Shown: positions 39,361 through 46,753 of the stretch, in pieces
How positions within the stretch are numbered: position 1 is the first letter of the stretch
How the letters are laid out: each line of letters starts with the position of its first letter
Source: an uncultured Bacteroides sp.
GTDB taxonomy: Bacteria > Bacteroidota > Bacteroidia > Bacteroidales > Bacteroidaceae
Assembly: GCA_900755095.1 (NCBI GenBank)
Contig: CAAEFE010000086.1
Coordinates: forward strand, 62,001 to 126,000
Length of the DNA: 64,000 nt
Direction of reading: 5' to 3'
Position numbers and translations under genes: made by a program
Notes under the pieces: model-generated
Told to the model about the DNA's origin: nothing
Databases searched by the model: none
The model's input: only the letters and a program-made list of their open reading frames with translations

Positions 39361-39382
39361 GAGGCTGTTCTCGAACAGCCTC
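39361..39382. terminator. Hairpin between two converging genes
   Basis: GAGGCTGTTC and GAACAGCCTC form a perfect 10-base inverted repeat. It lies between the ends of the PNPOx-like gene and the converging monooxygenase gene; the T-run is weak on both sides. Confidence 0.55.
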
Positions 39383-39391
39383 GTAATTCAT

Positions 39392-39667
39392 TTAGAATTC
39401 AAATTTTTCCAATTTCATTTCAGCCAATTTCTGAATGATACCTACATATTGAGCGAAATGAGGAGATTTTTCGTGTGCTGCCAATACTTCGGCATTCTGC
39501 CAAGTTTCGCAAATCATGAAAACGTCAGGACGCGTGCTGCTTTCGAAAGTATCATAAGCAATGCATCCTTCTTCTTTTAAAGAACAGGCAGTCAGTTCTT
39601 TTGCCGCTTTTATTGCTTCTTCGCGGTTGGATTCGTTTACACGAACAAAAACATTTAATCTGATCAT
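39392..39667 (-). CDS. Antibiotic biosynthesis monooxygenase-domain (YgiN-like) protein
   Basis: The 91-residue protein is a single ABM ferredoxin-like domain: IRLNVFVRVNESNREEAIKAAKEL, EEGCIAYDTFESSTRPDVFMICETWQNAEVLAAHEKSPHFAQYV. Such proteins act as quinol monooxygenases or heme-degrading enzymes; the lone domain cannot be assigned a substrate. TATCTTTG (39738-39731, minus strand) is a likely -7 box. Confidence 0.85.
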   Translation of the reverse strand: MIRLNVFVRVNESNREEAIKAAKELTACSLKEEGCIAYDTFESSTRPDVFMICETWQNAEVLAAHEKSPHFAQYVGIIQKLAEMKLEKFEF

Positions 39668-39810
39668 AGTCTTTTTTATTTATATAATTAAAAGAATTGC
39701 TTTCTCACAGTATCTGTGAAAAGTCGGAGGCAAAGATACTATTTTTCTATACTTCTGGTGAGTTTATTTCAAAAATTCATATAAACTTCATGTCATCCTA
39801 AAAAAACAAT

Positions 39811-39818
39811 TATATTTG
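39811..39818 (+). promoter_or_regulatory. -7 box in the 393-base gap before the RteC gene
   Basis: TATATTTG at 39811-39818 lies 240 bases before the RteC-like gene. No TTG is at the expected distance. The gap 39668-40060 otherwise holds AT-rich sequence with no gene I can support. Confidence 0.35.
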
Positions 39819-40060
39819 CATCTGAATTCTAAAAGCAATGATTTTGGGCACAATTCTTAAATTTGTTATAGCTTAATATTAGCCTCATAAACCACAGGCT
39901 AATTTCTTTCGTTTGAGTAGTTCTATACTTGAACAGGTTTTTCATTTTATCATTTTTATTATTCACTGCATCGTTTTTCAAAACTGATGCAATTAAGGTA
40001 TTCAGGCTTTTAGTCCGGTTTATGCTAATCAGATGGGAGTGGTGGGTGCGTTGAGAATGA

Positions 40061-40900
40061 ATGGAAAATTTCGTAAGAAATAGTAAGCTGAACATAGAAG
40101 AAGAAATAAAAAGGATTGAGCTTCAGACGGTTGATCCTTTGGATAGAATCAGGCAGATCATTGGTGTCGTACAGGTTTCACTGACCTCGCTGAAAACAAC
40201 TGTTGCCGGATATCAGTTTCGAAGTGCTGAAGAAGAGATTCTTTTCTTTAAAGTCTCGAAACCGCAGATTTCCGGTCTGTTGATGTTTTATGTCCGTTTG
40301 TATCAGATTGAAAAGAATCGTATCGACAAATCTCTGTCATCCCAATGCAGATATCTGAAGATTGAATTGGAGAACCTGCAAAAATCATTTTTGAATAATG
40401 ACTTTTATGAATATTACCGTGCCGGTCGAACAGAGCTTGATAACCGCTATTTTATTCGGGAGAATTATGATATTCTTTCTGATATACATTGTCATCTACT
40501 GGATAGAGATATTTCTTTTACCACCTTGCATGACTCGAGTGTTGCAGAAATTCTGGCGAATAATCGCTTGATAGAATATGTGTCGGAGGAAATAGAGCAG
40601 CTGACAGAGAAACTTCATCTTAAATTCACTTCCATTGTAGACAGTAAACTGTTGCAATGGACGGACAGTAAAGTTGCTTTGGTTGAGTTTATCTACGCCT
40701 TGTATGCAGGTAAATGCTTTAGTAATGGAAATACGAGTTTGAAAGACATTGCTTTTTGTTGCGAAACACTGTTTAATATCGAGATAGGTGATTTTTATCG
40801 TATATTCTTGGAAATCAGGAATAGAAAGAAAAGCAGAACCCAATTTCTGGATAAGTTGAAAGAACAGATTATAAAGATGATGGATGAGCTTGACAGATAA
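40061..40900 (+). CDS. RteC-family protein
   Basis: The 279-residue protein matches RteC over its length, most clearly at the C-terminus: LLQWTDSKVALVEFIYALYAGKCFSNGNTSLKDIAFCCETLFNIEIGDFYRIFLEIRNRKKSRTQFLDKLKE, split here as seen at about 196-270. RteC of CTnDOT is a DNA-binding activator of the excision genes. No rteA/rteB, integrase, excision or mobilisation gene is in this window, so it is an orphan. It could be a leftover from an integrated conjugative element or a domesticated regulator. The gene looks intact. Confidence 0.85.
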   Translation: MENFVRNSKLNIEEEIKRIELQTVDPLDRIRQIIGVVQVSLTSLKTTVAGYQFRSAEEEILFFKVSKPQISGLLMFYVRLYQIEKNRIDKSLSSQCRYLKIELENLQKSFLNNDFYEYYRAGRTELDNRYFIRENYDILSDIHCHLLDRDISFTTLHDSSVAEILANNRLIEYVSEEIEQLTEKLHLKFTSIVDSKLLQWTDSKVALVEFIYALYAGKCFSNGNTSLKDIAFCCETLFNIEIGDFYRIFLEIRNRKKSRTQFLDKLKEQIIKMMDELDR

Positions 40901-41008
40901 ATTTCAGGGCGTCTTGTGACATCTTGTGAATTATACAAATGGCTATTATCCAACTTTGCGGAGAAATATAATTGATTCACAAAGAAAGATAATCGCTTTT
41001 GTATAGTT

Positions 41009-41611
41009 ATGGAAACAACATTTACATGGGAGATAAGGGTGAAGAATTGCCCCTTATTAATTAAGAAATGCAGTCACTGTGATAGTGACCGCTTTTATTG
41101 CAGTGATAAGTTCAGGATGAATGCACAGAAGAAAAACATTGATGTCTGGCTGATTTATAGATGTGTGAAATGTGATAACACTTGTAATATGACTCTGTTG
41201 TCACGAACTAAACCCGACTTGATTGATAAAAAGCTCTTTCACAGCTTTTCTATGAATGACAGGGAAGTTGCCTGGCAATATGCCTTTTCTGCCGGAGTGG
41301 CAAGTAGGAATAATCTTCAATTAGATTATGACAGTGTTGAATATGAGGTGATAAATACCGTCTCTTTAGAAGACATCCTGAATATGAGTAGTGAGATCAT
41401 AAGTATCCAAGTCAAGTGTGATTTCGACTTGAGCCTTAAATTATCCTCATTGATAAAAAGATGTCTGCCTCTTTCCAGTACCCGCTTGAAGCTGCTGTTT
41501 GAAAAAGGGTATATTTCTTTACTTTCCGGCAAAACATCTTCCAAGTGTAAGGTAAAGAATGGCGATACTATTTTGATGGATCGAAAAAGCCTGATTGATT
41601 TCTTGGGATAA
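41009..41611 (+). CDS. DUF1062 protein with a zinc-ribbon-like N-terminus
   Basis: The 200-residue protein carries two cysteine pairs, CSHC (near 22) and CVKC (near 53), spaced as in a zinc ribbon, and conserved aromatic text (FTWEIRVKNCPLLIKKCSHCDSDRFYCSDKFRMNAQKKNIDVWLIYRC region) that matches DUF1062. The C-terminal half (LSSTRLKLLFEKGYISL, KVKNGDTILM) resembles an S4-like RNA-binding fold, which is my inference. Function unknown. It follows the RteC-like gene by 108 bases. Confidence 0.75.
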   Translation: METTFTWEIRVKNCPLLIKKCSHCDSDRFYCSDKFRMNAQKKNIDVWLIYRCVKCDNTCNMTLLSRTKPDLIDKKLFHSFSMNDREVAWQYAFSAGVASRNNLQLDYDSVEYEVINTVSLEDILNMSSEIISIQVKCDFDLSLKLSSLIKRCLPLSSTRLKLLFEKGYISLLSGKTSSKCKVKNGDTILMDRKSLIDFLG

Positions 41612-41687
41612 AATCGGTTTTACAGTTTTTTTTAATAGCTTTGTGAAATGATAATTCGCATTCTGTAAAAGAGGTTGTACTATTAAG

Positions 41688-42398
41688 ATGGAAGATATGA
41701 AAAAGGTATGTTTATTAGCTTTTGTTTTGTTTACTTGGAGTATCGTTGTGAATGCACAGGAAAGTGATGGACGATACGTTGAAGTGACCGGTTCTTCTGA
41801 AATAGAAGTCGTTCCGGATGAGATTCATTTTCTGGTTCAGATTAAGGAGTATTGGCAAGAAGAATACACCGGTAAATCAAAAAAAGAAGAAGATTTTCAT
41901 ACGAAAGTGCCATTGGCAATGATAGAGAAAGATTTGCGTAAAAGTTTGCGCAAAATAGGAATAACGGATGATGCTATCCGCACACAGGAAATAGGAGATT
42001 ATTGGCGTCAGAGAGGAAAGGAGTTTCTGATAGGTAAGCAATTGGATATCCGGCTTACGGATTTTGAGCAGATTAACTCTATTATTCGTTCAGTCAATAC
42101 GTGGGGAATTGAGTCCATGCGCATCGGAGAACTCAAACATAAGGATTTGCCAATGTATCGGAAACAAGGTAAGATTGAAGCACTGAAGGCTGCCCGTGAG
42201 AAAGCATCTTATCTGGTGGAAGCGATGGGGCAGCAGTTGGGTGAAGTGATTCGTATCATCGAACCTGCCGATAATAACATAAGCCGTTATCTTCCTTTCG
42301 AAGCGCAGAGCAATGTAAGCATGGGTGCGGCAGCTACCGAGCAGTACCGGGTTATCAAGCTACGGTATGAAATGATGGCTCGTTTTGCCATTAAATAA
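41688..42398 (+). CDS. SIMPL-domain (DUF541) periplasmic protein
   Basis: The 236-residue protein starts with a signal peptide (MKKVCLLAFVLFTWSIVVNAQ; the ATG three codons earlier is also in frame). The SIMPL domain follows: YVEVTGSSEIEVVPDEIHFLVQIKE and KIEALKAAREKASYLVEAMGQQLGEVIRIIEP. The fold is periplasmic and of unclear role. It is placed just before rsgA, but a promoter in its last codons separates the two. Confidence 0.88.
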   Translation: MEDMKKVCLLAFVLFTWSIVVNAQESDGRYVEVTGSSEIEVVPDEIHFLVQIKEYWQEEYTGKSKKEEDFHTKVPLAMIEKDLRKSLRKIGITDDAIRTQEIGDYWRQRGKEFLIGKQLDIRLTDFEQINSIIRSVNTWGIESMRIGELKHKDLPMYRKQGKIEALKAAREKASYLVEAMGQQLGEVIRIIEPADNNISRYLPFEAQSNVSMGAAATEQYRVIKLRYEMMARFAIK

Positions 42399-42414
42399 AA
42401 ATAGTCTATCTTTG
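42385..42414 (+). promoter_or_regulatory. Promoter of rsgA
   Basis: TTG at 42385-42387, a 19-base spacer and TATCTTTG at 42407-42414. The -33 box lies within the end of the SIMPL gene. Transcription from here gives a leader of about 195 bases before rsgA. Confidence 0.65.
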
Positions 42415-42454
42415 TCGCATGACAAGAAATAATAAATCGGATTTGGTTTAGTAA

Positions 42455-42599
42455 ACAATCTGTGTTTCTGATACAGATTGTCCTTTCGTTTGCTCTCGGA
42501 TGATTCCTTCCGGGAGTACTCTTTATGTCTTTATAATTTCAATTCTTAACTTGCGTACAAGGGTGCTAAAAGCATCGTGGTGCTTTGTAACGTGTACGC
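42455..42599 (+). promoter_or_regulatory. Structured 5' leader of rsgA
   Basis: The leader has a perfect 9-base hairpin (ACAATCTGT at 42455-42463 with ACAGATTGT at 42473-42481), followed by CCTTTCGTTT. A second stem of the CTCGGA/TCCGGGAG type is near 42495-42520. A third, GCGTACA (42553-42559) with TGTACGC (42593-42599), encloses a GGTGCT/AGCATC hairpin and ends 16 bases before the start codon. Such density suggests control at the RNA level, but no known riboswitch is recognised. Confidence 0.45.
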
Positions 42600-42615
42600 T
42601 GTATACATTAAGATC

Positions 42616-43704
42616 ATGAATAACGAAAATCAAACAATTCACAAATTCGACTTTAATTTAAACTGGTATGGCTGGAATGATAAACTAAGCCAACTAAAAC
42701 AAGAATCACTCTACAGCACTCTTCCTCATGGACGTATATCCATAGTACATCGTACCTGCTACGAGGTCGTTTCCGAAAACGGATTGTTTCAGTGTGAACT
42801 CACGGGAAACATGATGTATGGGAAATCTGATGCTGAATTACCCTGTACGGGTGATTGGGTGCTTTTTCAACCATTTGATGAGAATAAAGGGATTATTGTC
42901 TATATGCTACCTCGTGAGCGGACATTGTATCGCAAGAAAAGTGGTACAGTTGCCGATAAGCAGGCCATTGCTTCTTACGTCGATAAAGCATTTATTGTGC
43001 AGAGTCTTGACGATAATTTCAATGTCCGCAGAGTAGAACGTTTTATGGTTCAGGTATTAGAAGAAAACATCAAGCCTGTATTGGTACTTAATAAATCCGA
43101 TTTAGATTTTGACAGGCAGAGTGTTGAAGAACAAATAAATCATATCTCCAATCAGATACCCGTATTTTTTACGAGCATTCATCAACCCCAAACGATTCTC
43201 CGGTTGCGGGAATCCATATCAGAGGGAGAAACTGTTGTGTTTGTCGGTTCTTCGGGTGTCGGGAAAAGTTCTCTGGTAAATGCACTCTGTGAAAAATCTG
43301 TGTTGCTTACCTCCGATATAAGCCTGTCCACAGGAAAAGGCCGGCATACATCAACCCGTCGGGAAATGGTATTGATGAATGATTCGGGTGTTTTAATCGA
43401 TACTCCGGGTGTGCGTGAATTTGGCTTGGTTATCGACAATCCAGACTCACTGGCCGAAGTACTTGAAATCTCTGACTATGCAGAATCGTGCCGTTTCAAA
43501 GATTGCAAGCATATCAACGAACCGGGTTGTGCTGTTTTAGAAGCAGTCAATAGCGGTGTGTTAGATTATAAAGTTTATGCAAGCTATCTGAAACTTCGCC
43601 GGGAAGCGTGGCACTTTTCAGCTTCCGAACATGAGAAACGTAAAAAGGAGAAGTCCTTTACAAAACTTGTAGAAGAAGTAAAGAATCGTAAGGCAAATCG
43701 CTGA
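42616..43704 (+). CDS. rsgA: Ribosome small-subunit-dependent GTPase A
   Basis: From the ATG at 42616 (MNNENQTIHKFDFNLNWYGWND) the protein has 362 residues. It is the circularly permuted GTPase: an OB-fold region first, then G4 (LVLNKSDLD), G1 (FVGSSGVGKSSLVNAL) and G3 (DTPGVREFG) in that order, and a C-terminal zinc knuckle (CRFKDCKHINEPGC). RsgA helps mature the 30S decoding centre. The Arg/Lys-rich tail is usual. An in-frame TTG-type extension upstream lies in the leader hairpin and is not favoured. Confidence 0.93.
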   Translation: MNNENQTIHKFDFNLNWYGWNDKLSQLKQESLYSTLPHGRISIVHRTCYEVVSENGLFQCELTGNMMYGKSDAELPCTGDWVLFQPFDENKGIIVYMLPRERTLYRKKSGTVADKQAIASYVDKAFIVQSLDDNFNVRRVERFMVQVLEENIKPVLVLNKSDLDFDRQSVEEQINHISNQIPVFFTSIHQPQTILRLRESISEGETVVFVGSSGVGKSSLVNALCEKSVLLTSDISLSTGKGRHTSTRREMVLMNDSGVLIDTPGVREFGLVIDNPDSLAEVLEISDYAESCRFKDCKHINEPGCAVLEAVNSGVLDYKVYASYLKLRREAWHFSASEHEKRKKEKSFTKLVEEVKNRKANR

Positions 43705-43799
43705 TTTCTATTTAAACGATGCAGGTATTGGAATTTATTTTTTTCTTTAAAAGAGCAAAAAAGTTTTAGTTGCGCAAAAAGGCTGCGCACCACTGCATC

Positions 43800-43807
43800 T
43801 ATCTTTG
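43800..43807 (+). promoter_or_regulatory. -7 box before the tRNA-like RNA cluster
   Basis: TATCTTTG matches the -7 consensus; the identical 10-base context (CTATCTTTGTCG) occurs at the rsgA promoter. No TTG is at the ideal distance (a TTG at 43770-43772 is 27 bases upstream). Transcription would begin near 43814, just before the first module. Confidence 0.45.
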
Positions 43808-43822
43808 TCGAAGAAACAAGAA

Positions 43823-43859
43823 AACAGGTCAAGTACGGGTTACTTCCATACATCCTGTT
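43823..43859 (+). ncRNA. First RNA module of the cluster (hairpin with AGGTCAA/TTACTTC core)
   Basis: AACAGG (43823-43828) pairs with CCTGTT (43854-43859). The loop holds the core at 43826-43846: AGGTCAA, then GTACGGG, then TTACTTC. The same core occurs three more times in the next 330 bases. No tRNA-like arms surround this copy. It may be the 5' end of the transcript that also carries the two tRNA-like elements. Confidence 0.5.
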
Positions 43860-43902
43860 AAGATATTGACTCATACGATTATCAGTTTTCCTGTTTCGTA
43901 AA

Positions 43903-44022
43903 GGGGCAGTAGCTCAGTGGGTAGAGCATCATACATAATCTTGAGATTATCCTGATGAAAAAGGTCAATTAAGATTTACTTCTATCCTGTGACGGTCGTC
44001 GGTTCGACTCCGGCCTGCTCCA
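43903..44022 (+). ncRNA. tRNA-like RNA 1: acceptor, D-arm and T-arm with enlarged centre
   Basis: GGGGCAG (43903-43909) pairs with CTGCTCC (44015-44021), followed by A as discriminator. GCTC/GAGC (43912-43915, 43924-43927) makes a normal D-arm with loop AGTGGGTA. GTCGG/CCGGC with loop TTCGACT (43998-44014) is a canonical T-arm. A 70-base centre replaces the anticodon arm and variable loop. It has an ATCA/TGAT stem enclosing ATAATC-TTGA-GATTAT, then the core AGGTCAA-TTAAGAT-TTACTTC (43962-43982). AATCTTGA (43937-43944) can also pair with TTAAGATT (43969-43976). Without a seven-base anticodon loop it is unlikely to work as a decoding tRNA; it looks like a tRNA mimic. Confidence 0.6.
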
Positions 44023-44036
44023 CAAAAAATAAATAT

Positions 44037-44142
44037 AGAGGTAGGACAGCAGCTTCGGGATTATCTGAAATGAGGTCAACCGGGGCTTACTTCTTAACGG
44101 TGGATAACGCTGGTTCGAATCCGGCCTGTTCTACCTCTTTTT
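44037..44142 (+). ncRNA. tRNA-like RNA 2: 13-base closing stem, T-arm and conserved core
   Basis: AGAGGTAGGACAG (44037-44049) pairs with CTGTTCTACCTCT (44126-44138) with one G:T, and TTTTTA follows, so the 3' end may also be a terminator or a processing site. GCTGG/CCGGC with loop TTCGAAT (44109-44125) is a canonical T-arm. The D-arm is not tRNA-like. The core AGGTCAA-CCGGGGC-TTACTTC is at 44073-44093, and CCGGGGCT (44080-44087) pairs fully with AGCTTCGG (44051-44058) using two G:T steps. GATTATC precedes the core, as in the first tRNA-like RNA. Confidence 0.6.
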
Positions 44143-44148
44143 ATCAAC

Positions 44149-44218
44149 TAAGGTCAAGGAAGACTTACTTCAAAACCGCAGGAATGCTCCATTGATTCAC
44201 AGTCTTCCGATTACCTTA
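44149..44218 (+). ncRNA. Leader hairpin with the fourth core, just before the zinc-finger/TerD gene
   Basis: TAAGGT (44149-44154) pairs with ACCTTA (44213-44218), and GGAAGACT (44158-44165) with AGTCTTCC (44201-44208), giving 14 perfect pairs around a CAA/GATT internal loop. The core AGGTCAA-GGAAGAC-TTACTTC is at 44151-44171, so its variable bases are again in a helix, here with a downstream partner. The hairpin ends 17 bases before the start codon, which suggests binding or feedback by the encoded protein. Confidence 0.55.
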
Positions 44219-44235
44219 CTTAAAAAAACAAAGTT

Positions 44236-46482
44236 ATGAATAAAGATTTGTTGAAAGTGTCTATCAGGCAGAATGCAATCTATTTGCCTTTGATAGAAGA
44301 AGAGAAAAAGCAGGAAGAGTTGACTTCGACTACCATTGCATTGGTAGCCCAACTCCGTAAAGTAGGATATAGCTTGTCCGAAGAACTGCTGCATGCCATT
44401 AATCAGTTATATCCGACTCAACAGATGATGATTCTTCAGGTGATGAAAGAAGCATTGGGCGTGACGCTAAACTGGTCTCCATTGGTGAAAGGGTGGGATG
44501 TACCTACCGGAGAAACGCGCTTGGATCATCTGGTTACATGGATCGCTAACCTGTTTAATAGCCAGAAAGGCGTTAAACTACCTTGCGGACACGTGATCCC
44601 TGATAATACATTCCCTATGGAACGATACAATGGTTGTCCGTTCTGCGGAACCCCGTTCCAAACGGCTACTATGGAATATTTCGGACAGGGAAGTAAACTG
44701 AAAGTGCTGGAACTTTGGCAGGACAAGGAGCTGAATGCTTTTTTCTGTGACTTGCTTGAATCGCGTACAGCTCTTGATACCACACAAGCGGATAGCTTGA
44801 AAATAATGCTTGGCGAACTTCCGTTACCGGCAGTCGGAATCAAAATGAAGGAGACATTGATGTTGGTGATAGATACATTGGTGGAACAGGATAGAGCGCA
44901 GGAAGCGCAAATCTATTTCTCTACTCCGAATGATATATTGCGTTATCTGTGGTATAAGAAAACCGGATTCCTGCAAATCATAGAGCCTAAGACTATTATC
45001 CGTAAAACAGGTAGAAACAACACACATATATGTGGAGTTTTGGATAAAAGTCGTTCGGCAGCTCAAGCGAAGCGTGAGGAGTTGAAGTTGAAATATACGC
45101 GTCGTGAATGTAAAATGGTAGCTCTTTGGTTGAACAACCTGACAATGGCTCCGGAGAAGGCTTGCGAAATCATGCATCCGAAAAGAGAGATGTGGGTACG
45201 TATGATACGTGCGTTGCGTCTGGCGGAATATGCCCGTAAGCCGGAATTCGGAAATTTGAAGGAATTGATGGATATATTCTACCGCGAGGCATATACCGTT
45301 TGGCAGGGAGAAGTGGAGCGCAACCGTTTGAAGGCGGATGCGGAACAGACATTTGCTTTGTTAAAGCAGCGACCGGGTATGTTTGCACGTTCTTTATTTG
45401 CGAATATGCTTTGGTTCGGAGCGGAAGAGACGTTGGCTGCATTTAAAGAAGTGGTTCATTTGTTGCCGGCACGTTTGGTAGTTACTTTGGGTATGTATGC
45501 GGAGAGCTACTTTGAACCGGGACGTAAGAGAATGGTGAAACCTTTAGGGGGGAATGCTCTTTTGATAGAACCACATTATTTGGTGGGTCTGTATATGGAG
45601 GATCAGCTAAAAGCGATGGTGAAGGATGTACAGGATTTGTGTAAGGAAGTCGTAGCTGCCCGTTTCGCCAGTGCAACTGTCGAAAGTGAAAACAAAAGTA
45701 TGTATATTGACCCTATGTTGTTCCATATTCCGTTGGCTATCGGCGATCGTAGCGAAACAATTCAGGATACTTCCTGTGCTTTGCAGGGAACGCGTTTCCC
45801 GGTAAAGGGGGATAAAGTGCGATTGTTTATGCAGTGGGGAAAAGGGCTTCCGGCACAGCATCTTGACATGGACTTGAGTTGTCATATCACTTTGCCTTCC
45901 ACAACAGAAGTTTGTTCCTTCTTCAACTTGCAAGCTATTGGCGCTAAACATAGCGGGGATATCCGAAGTATTCCTAATAAGAAAGGTACTGCTGAATATA
46001 TCGAGCTGGATTTGAATGAACTGAACCGTGTAGGTGCGGAATATGTCGCTTTCACTTGCAATGCATATAGCAACGGGACTATCTCTCCTAATCTGGTGGT
46101 AGGTTGGATGAACTCTGCCTATCCAATGAAGATATCGGAAAGAACAGGAGTAGCTTACGATCCTTCTTGCGTACAACATCAGGTACGTATTTCCCAAAGT
46201 TTGCAGAAAGGGCTTGTTTTCGGAGTTCTGAAAGTGAAAGAACGGGAAATCGTTTGGCTGGAAATACCTTTTGGTGGACAGACGATTCTTTCTTTGGATA
46301 CACAGACCATTGAAAAGTATCTGGATAAGCTGGAAGCGAAAACAACTGTTGGTGAACTGTTAGCTGTCAAAGCACAGGCACAGGGATTGAAGTTAGTTGA
46401 TATTCCGGAAGCGGACGAGATATATACTCGTGAATGGGCATTGAATACTGCCGCTGTGACTAAATTACTGTTGGGTGATTAA
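44236..46482 (+). CDS. Zinc-finger (RING-half) protein with helical core and TerD-like C-terminus
   Basis: The 748-residue protein has no signal or membrane segment. A CxH...CxxC zinc site (Cys117, His119, Cys134, Cys137 in LPCGHVIP and YNGCPFCGTPF) looks like the second half of a RING finger. Residues 150-470 are helical and Lys/Arg-rich, perhaps HEAT-like, with KLKYTRRECKMVALWLNNL and KREMWVRMIRALRLAEYARKPEF. Residues about 520-650 look TerD-like (AKHSGDIRSIPNKKGTAEYIELDLNEL). I recall a family named MXAN_6230/SCO0854 RING-domain proteins that this may belong to; that is memory only. It is directly downstream of the tRNA-like RNA cluster, so an RNA-binding role is a fair guess. No TROVE (Ro60) or RtcB gene is nearby. 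Confidence 0.7.
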   Translation: MNKDLLKVSIRQNAIYLPLIEEEKKQEELTSTTIALVAQLRKVGYSLSEELLHAINQLYPTQQMMILQVMKEALGVTLNWSPLVKGWDVPTGETRLDHLVTWIANLFNSQKGVKLPCGHVIPDNTFPMERYNGCPFCGTPFQTATMEYFGQGSKLKVLELWQDKELNAFFCDLLESRTALDTTQADSLKIMLGELPLPAVGIKMKETLMLVIDTLVEQDRAQEAQIYFSTPNDILRYLWYKKTGFLQIIEPKTIIRKTGRNNTHICGVLDKSRSAAQAKREELKLKYTRRECKMVALWLNNLTMAPEKACEIMHPKREMWVRMIRALRLAEYARKPEFGNLKELMDIFYREAYTVWQGEVERNRLKADAEQTFALLKQRPGMFARSLFANMLWFGAEETLAAFKEVVHLLPARLVVTLGMYAESYFEPGRKRMVKPLGGNALLIEPHYLVGLYMEDQLKAMVKDVQDLCKEVVAARFASATVESENKSMYIDPMLFHIPLAIGDRSETIQDTSCALQGTRFPVKGDKVRLFMQWGKGLPAQHLDMDLSCHITLPSTTEVCSFFNLQAIGAKHSGDIRSIPNKKGTAEYIELDLNELNRVGAEYVAFTCNAYSNGTISPNLVVGWMNSAYPMKISERTGVAYDPSCVQHQVRISQSLQKGLVFGVLKVKEREIVWLEIPFGGQTILSLDTQTIEKYLDKLEAKTTVGELLAVKAQAQGLKLVDIPEADEIYTREWALNTAAVTKLLLGD

Positions 46483-46485
46483 ATT

Positions 46486-46515
46486 CTTGGGAGGAATTGT
46501 CTTTTTCCTCCTAAG
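46486..46515 (+). terminator. Terminator-like hairpin after the zinc-finger/TerD gene
   Basis: CTTGGGAGGAA and TTCCTCCTAAG pair around TTGTCTTT, four bases after the stop codon. No strong T-run follows the stem. Confidence 0.55.
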
Positions 46516-46527
46516 ATTTAAAGGTCG

Positions 46528-46559
46528 TATCGCATAAAGTTATACCTTTGTATGCGATA
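46528..46559 (+). promoter_or_regulatory. -7 box flanked by a perfect 9-base inverted repeat
   Basis: TATCGCATA (46528-46536) and TATGCGATA (46551-46559) flank TACCTTTG (46543-46550), a -7 box for the HU-like gene at 46754. A protein bound to the repeat would cover the promoter. Confidence 0.55.
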
Positions 46560-46566
46560 GATTAAT

Positions 46567-46652
46567 CGTCTGACTATAGTGTACTTTTCGTCTGACTGTA
46601 GTTTAATTTTCGTCTAACTATAGTCAGACGAAAGAGAAACTATAGTCAGACG
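46567..46652. repeat. CGTCTGACTATAG repeat array, 22-base period, with inverted copies
   Basis: Direct copies start at 46567 (CGTCTGACTATAG), 46589 (CGTCTGACTGTAG) and 46611 (CGTCTAACTATAG). Inverted copies CTATAGTCAGACG start at 46618 and 46640. Both sets have an exact 22-base period, about two helical turns. The array lies in the 5' leader of the HU-like gene and could be a protein-binding array or a strong RNA hairpin. Confidence 0.85.
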
Positions 46653-46753
46653 ATTAATTTTATGTATAGTTAGGACTAACTTCTCGTATTGAAGAGATTA
46701 AATGTTAGTCAAAAGGAGTATAAATACATAAACCTAATAAAACGAAGATACTT

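Noticed and set aside
39838..39876. Twelve-residue frame MILGTILKFVIA, like the start of Bacteroides smalltalk-type small proteins
   Set aside because: It stops after 12 residues and lacks the rest of that family; the likeness rests on six residues.
43903..44022. Annotation as an ordinary tRNA gene
   Set aside because: The acceptor, D- and T-arms look right, but there is no seven-base anticodon loop and the centre is about 70 bases long. It could only be a tRNA if an intron were removed, and no intron type is recognisable.
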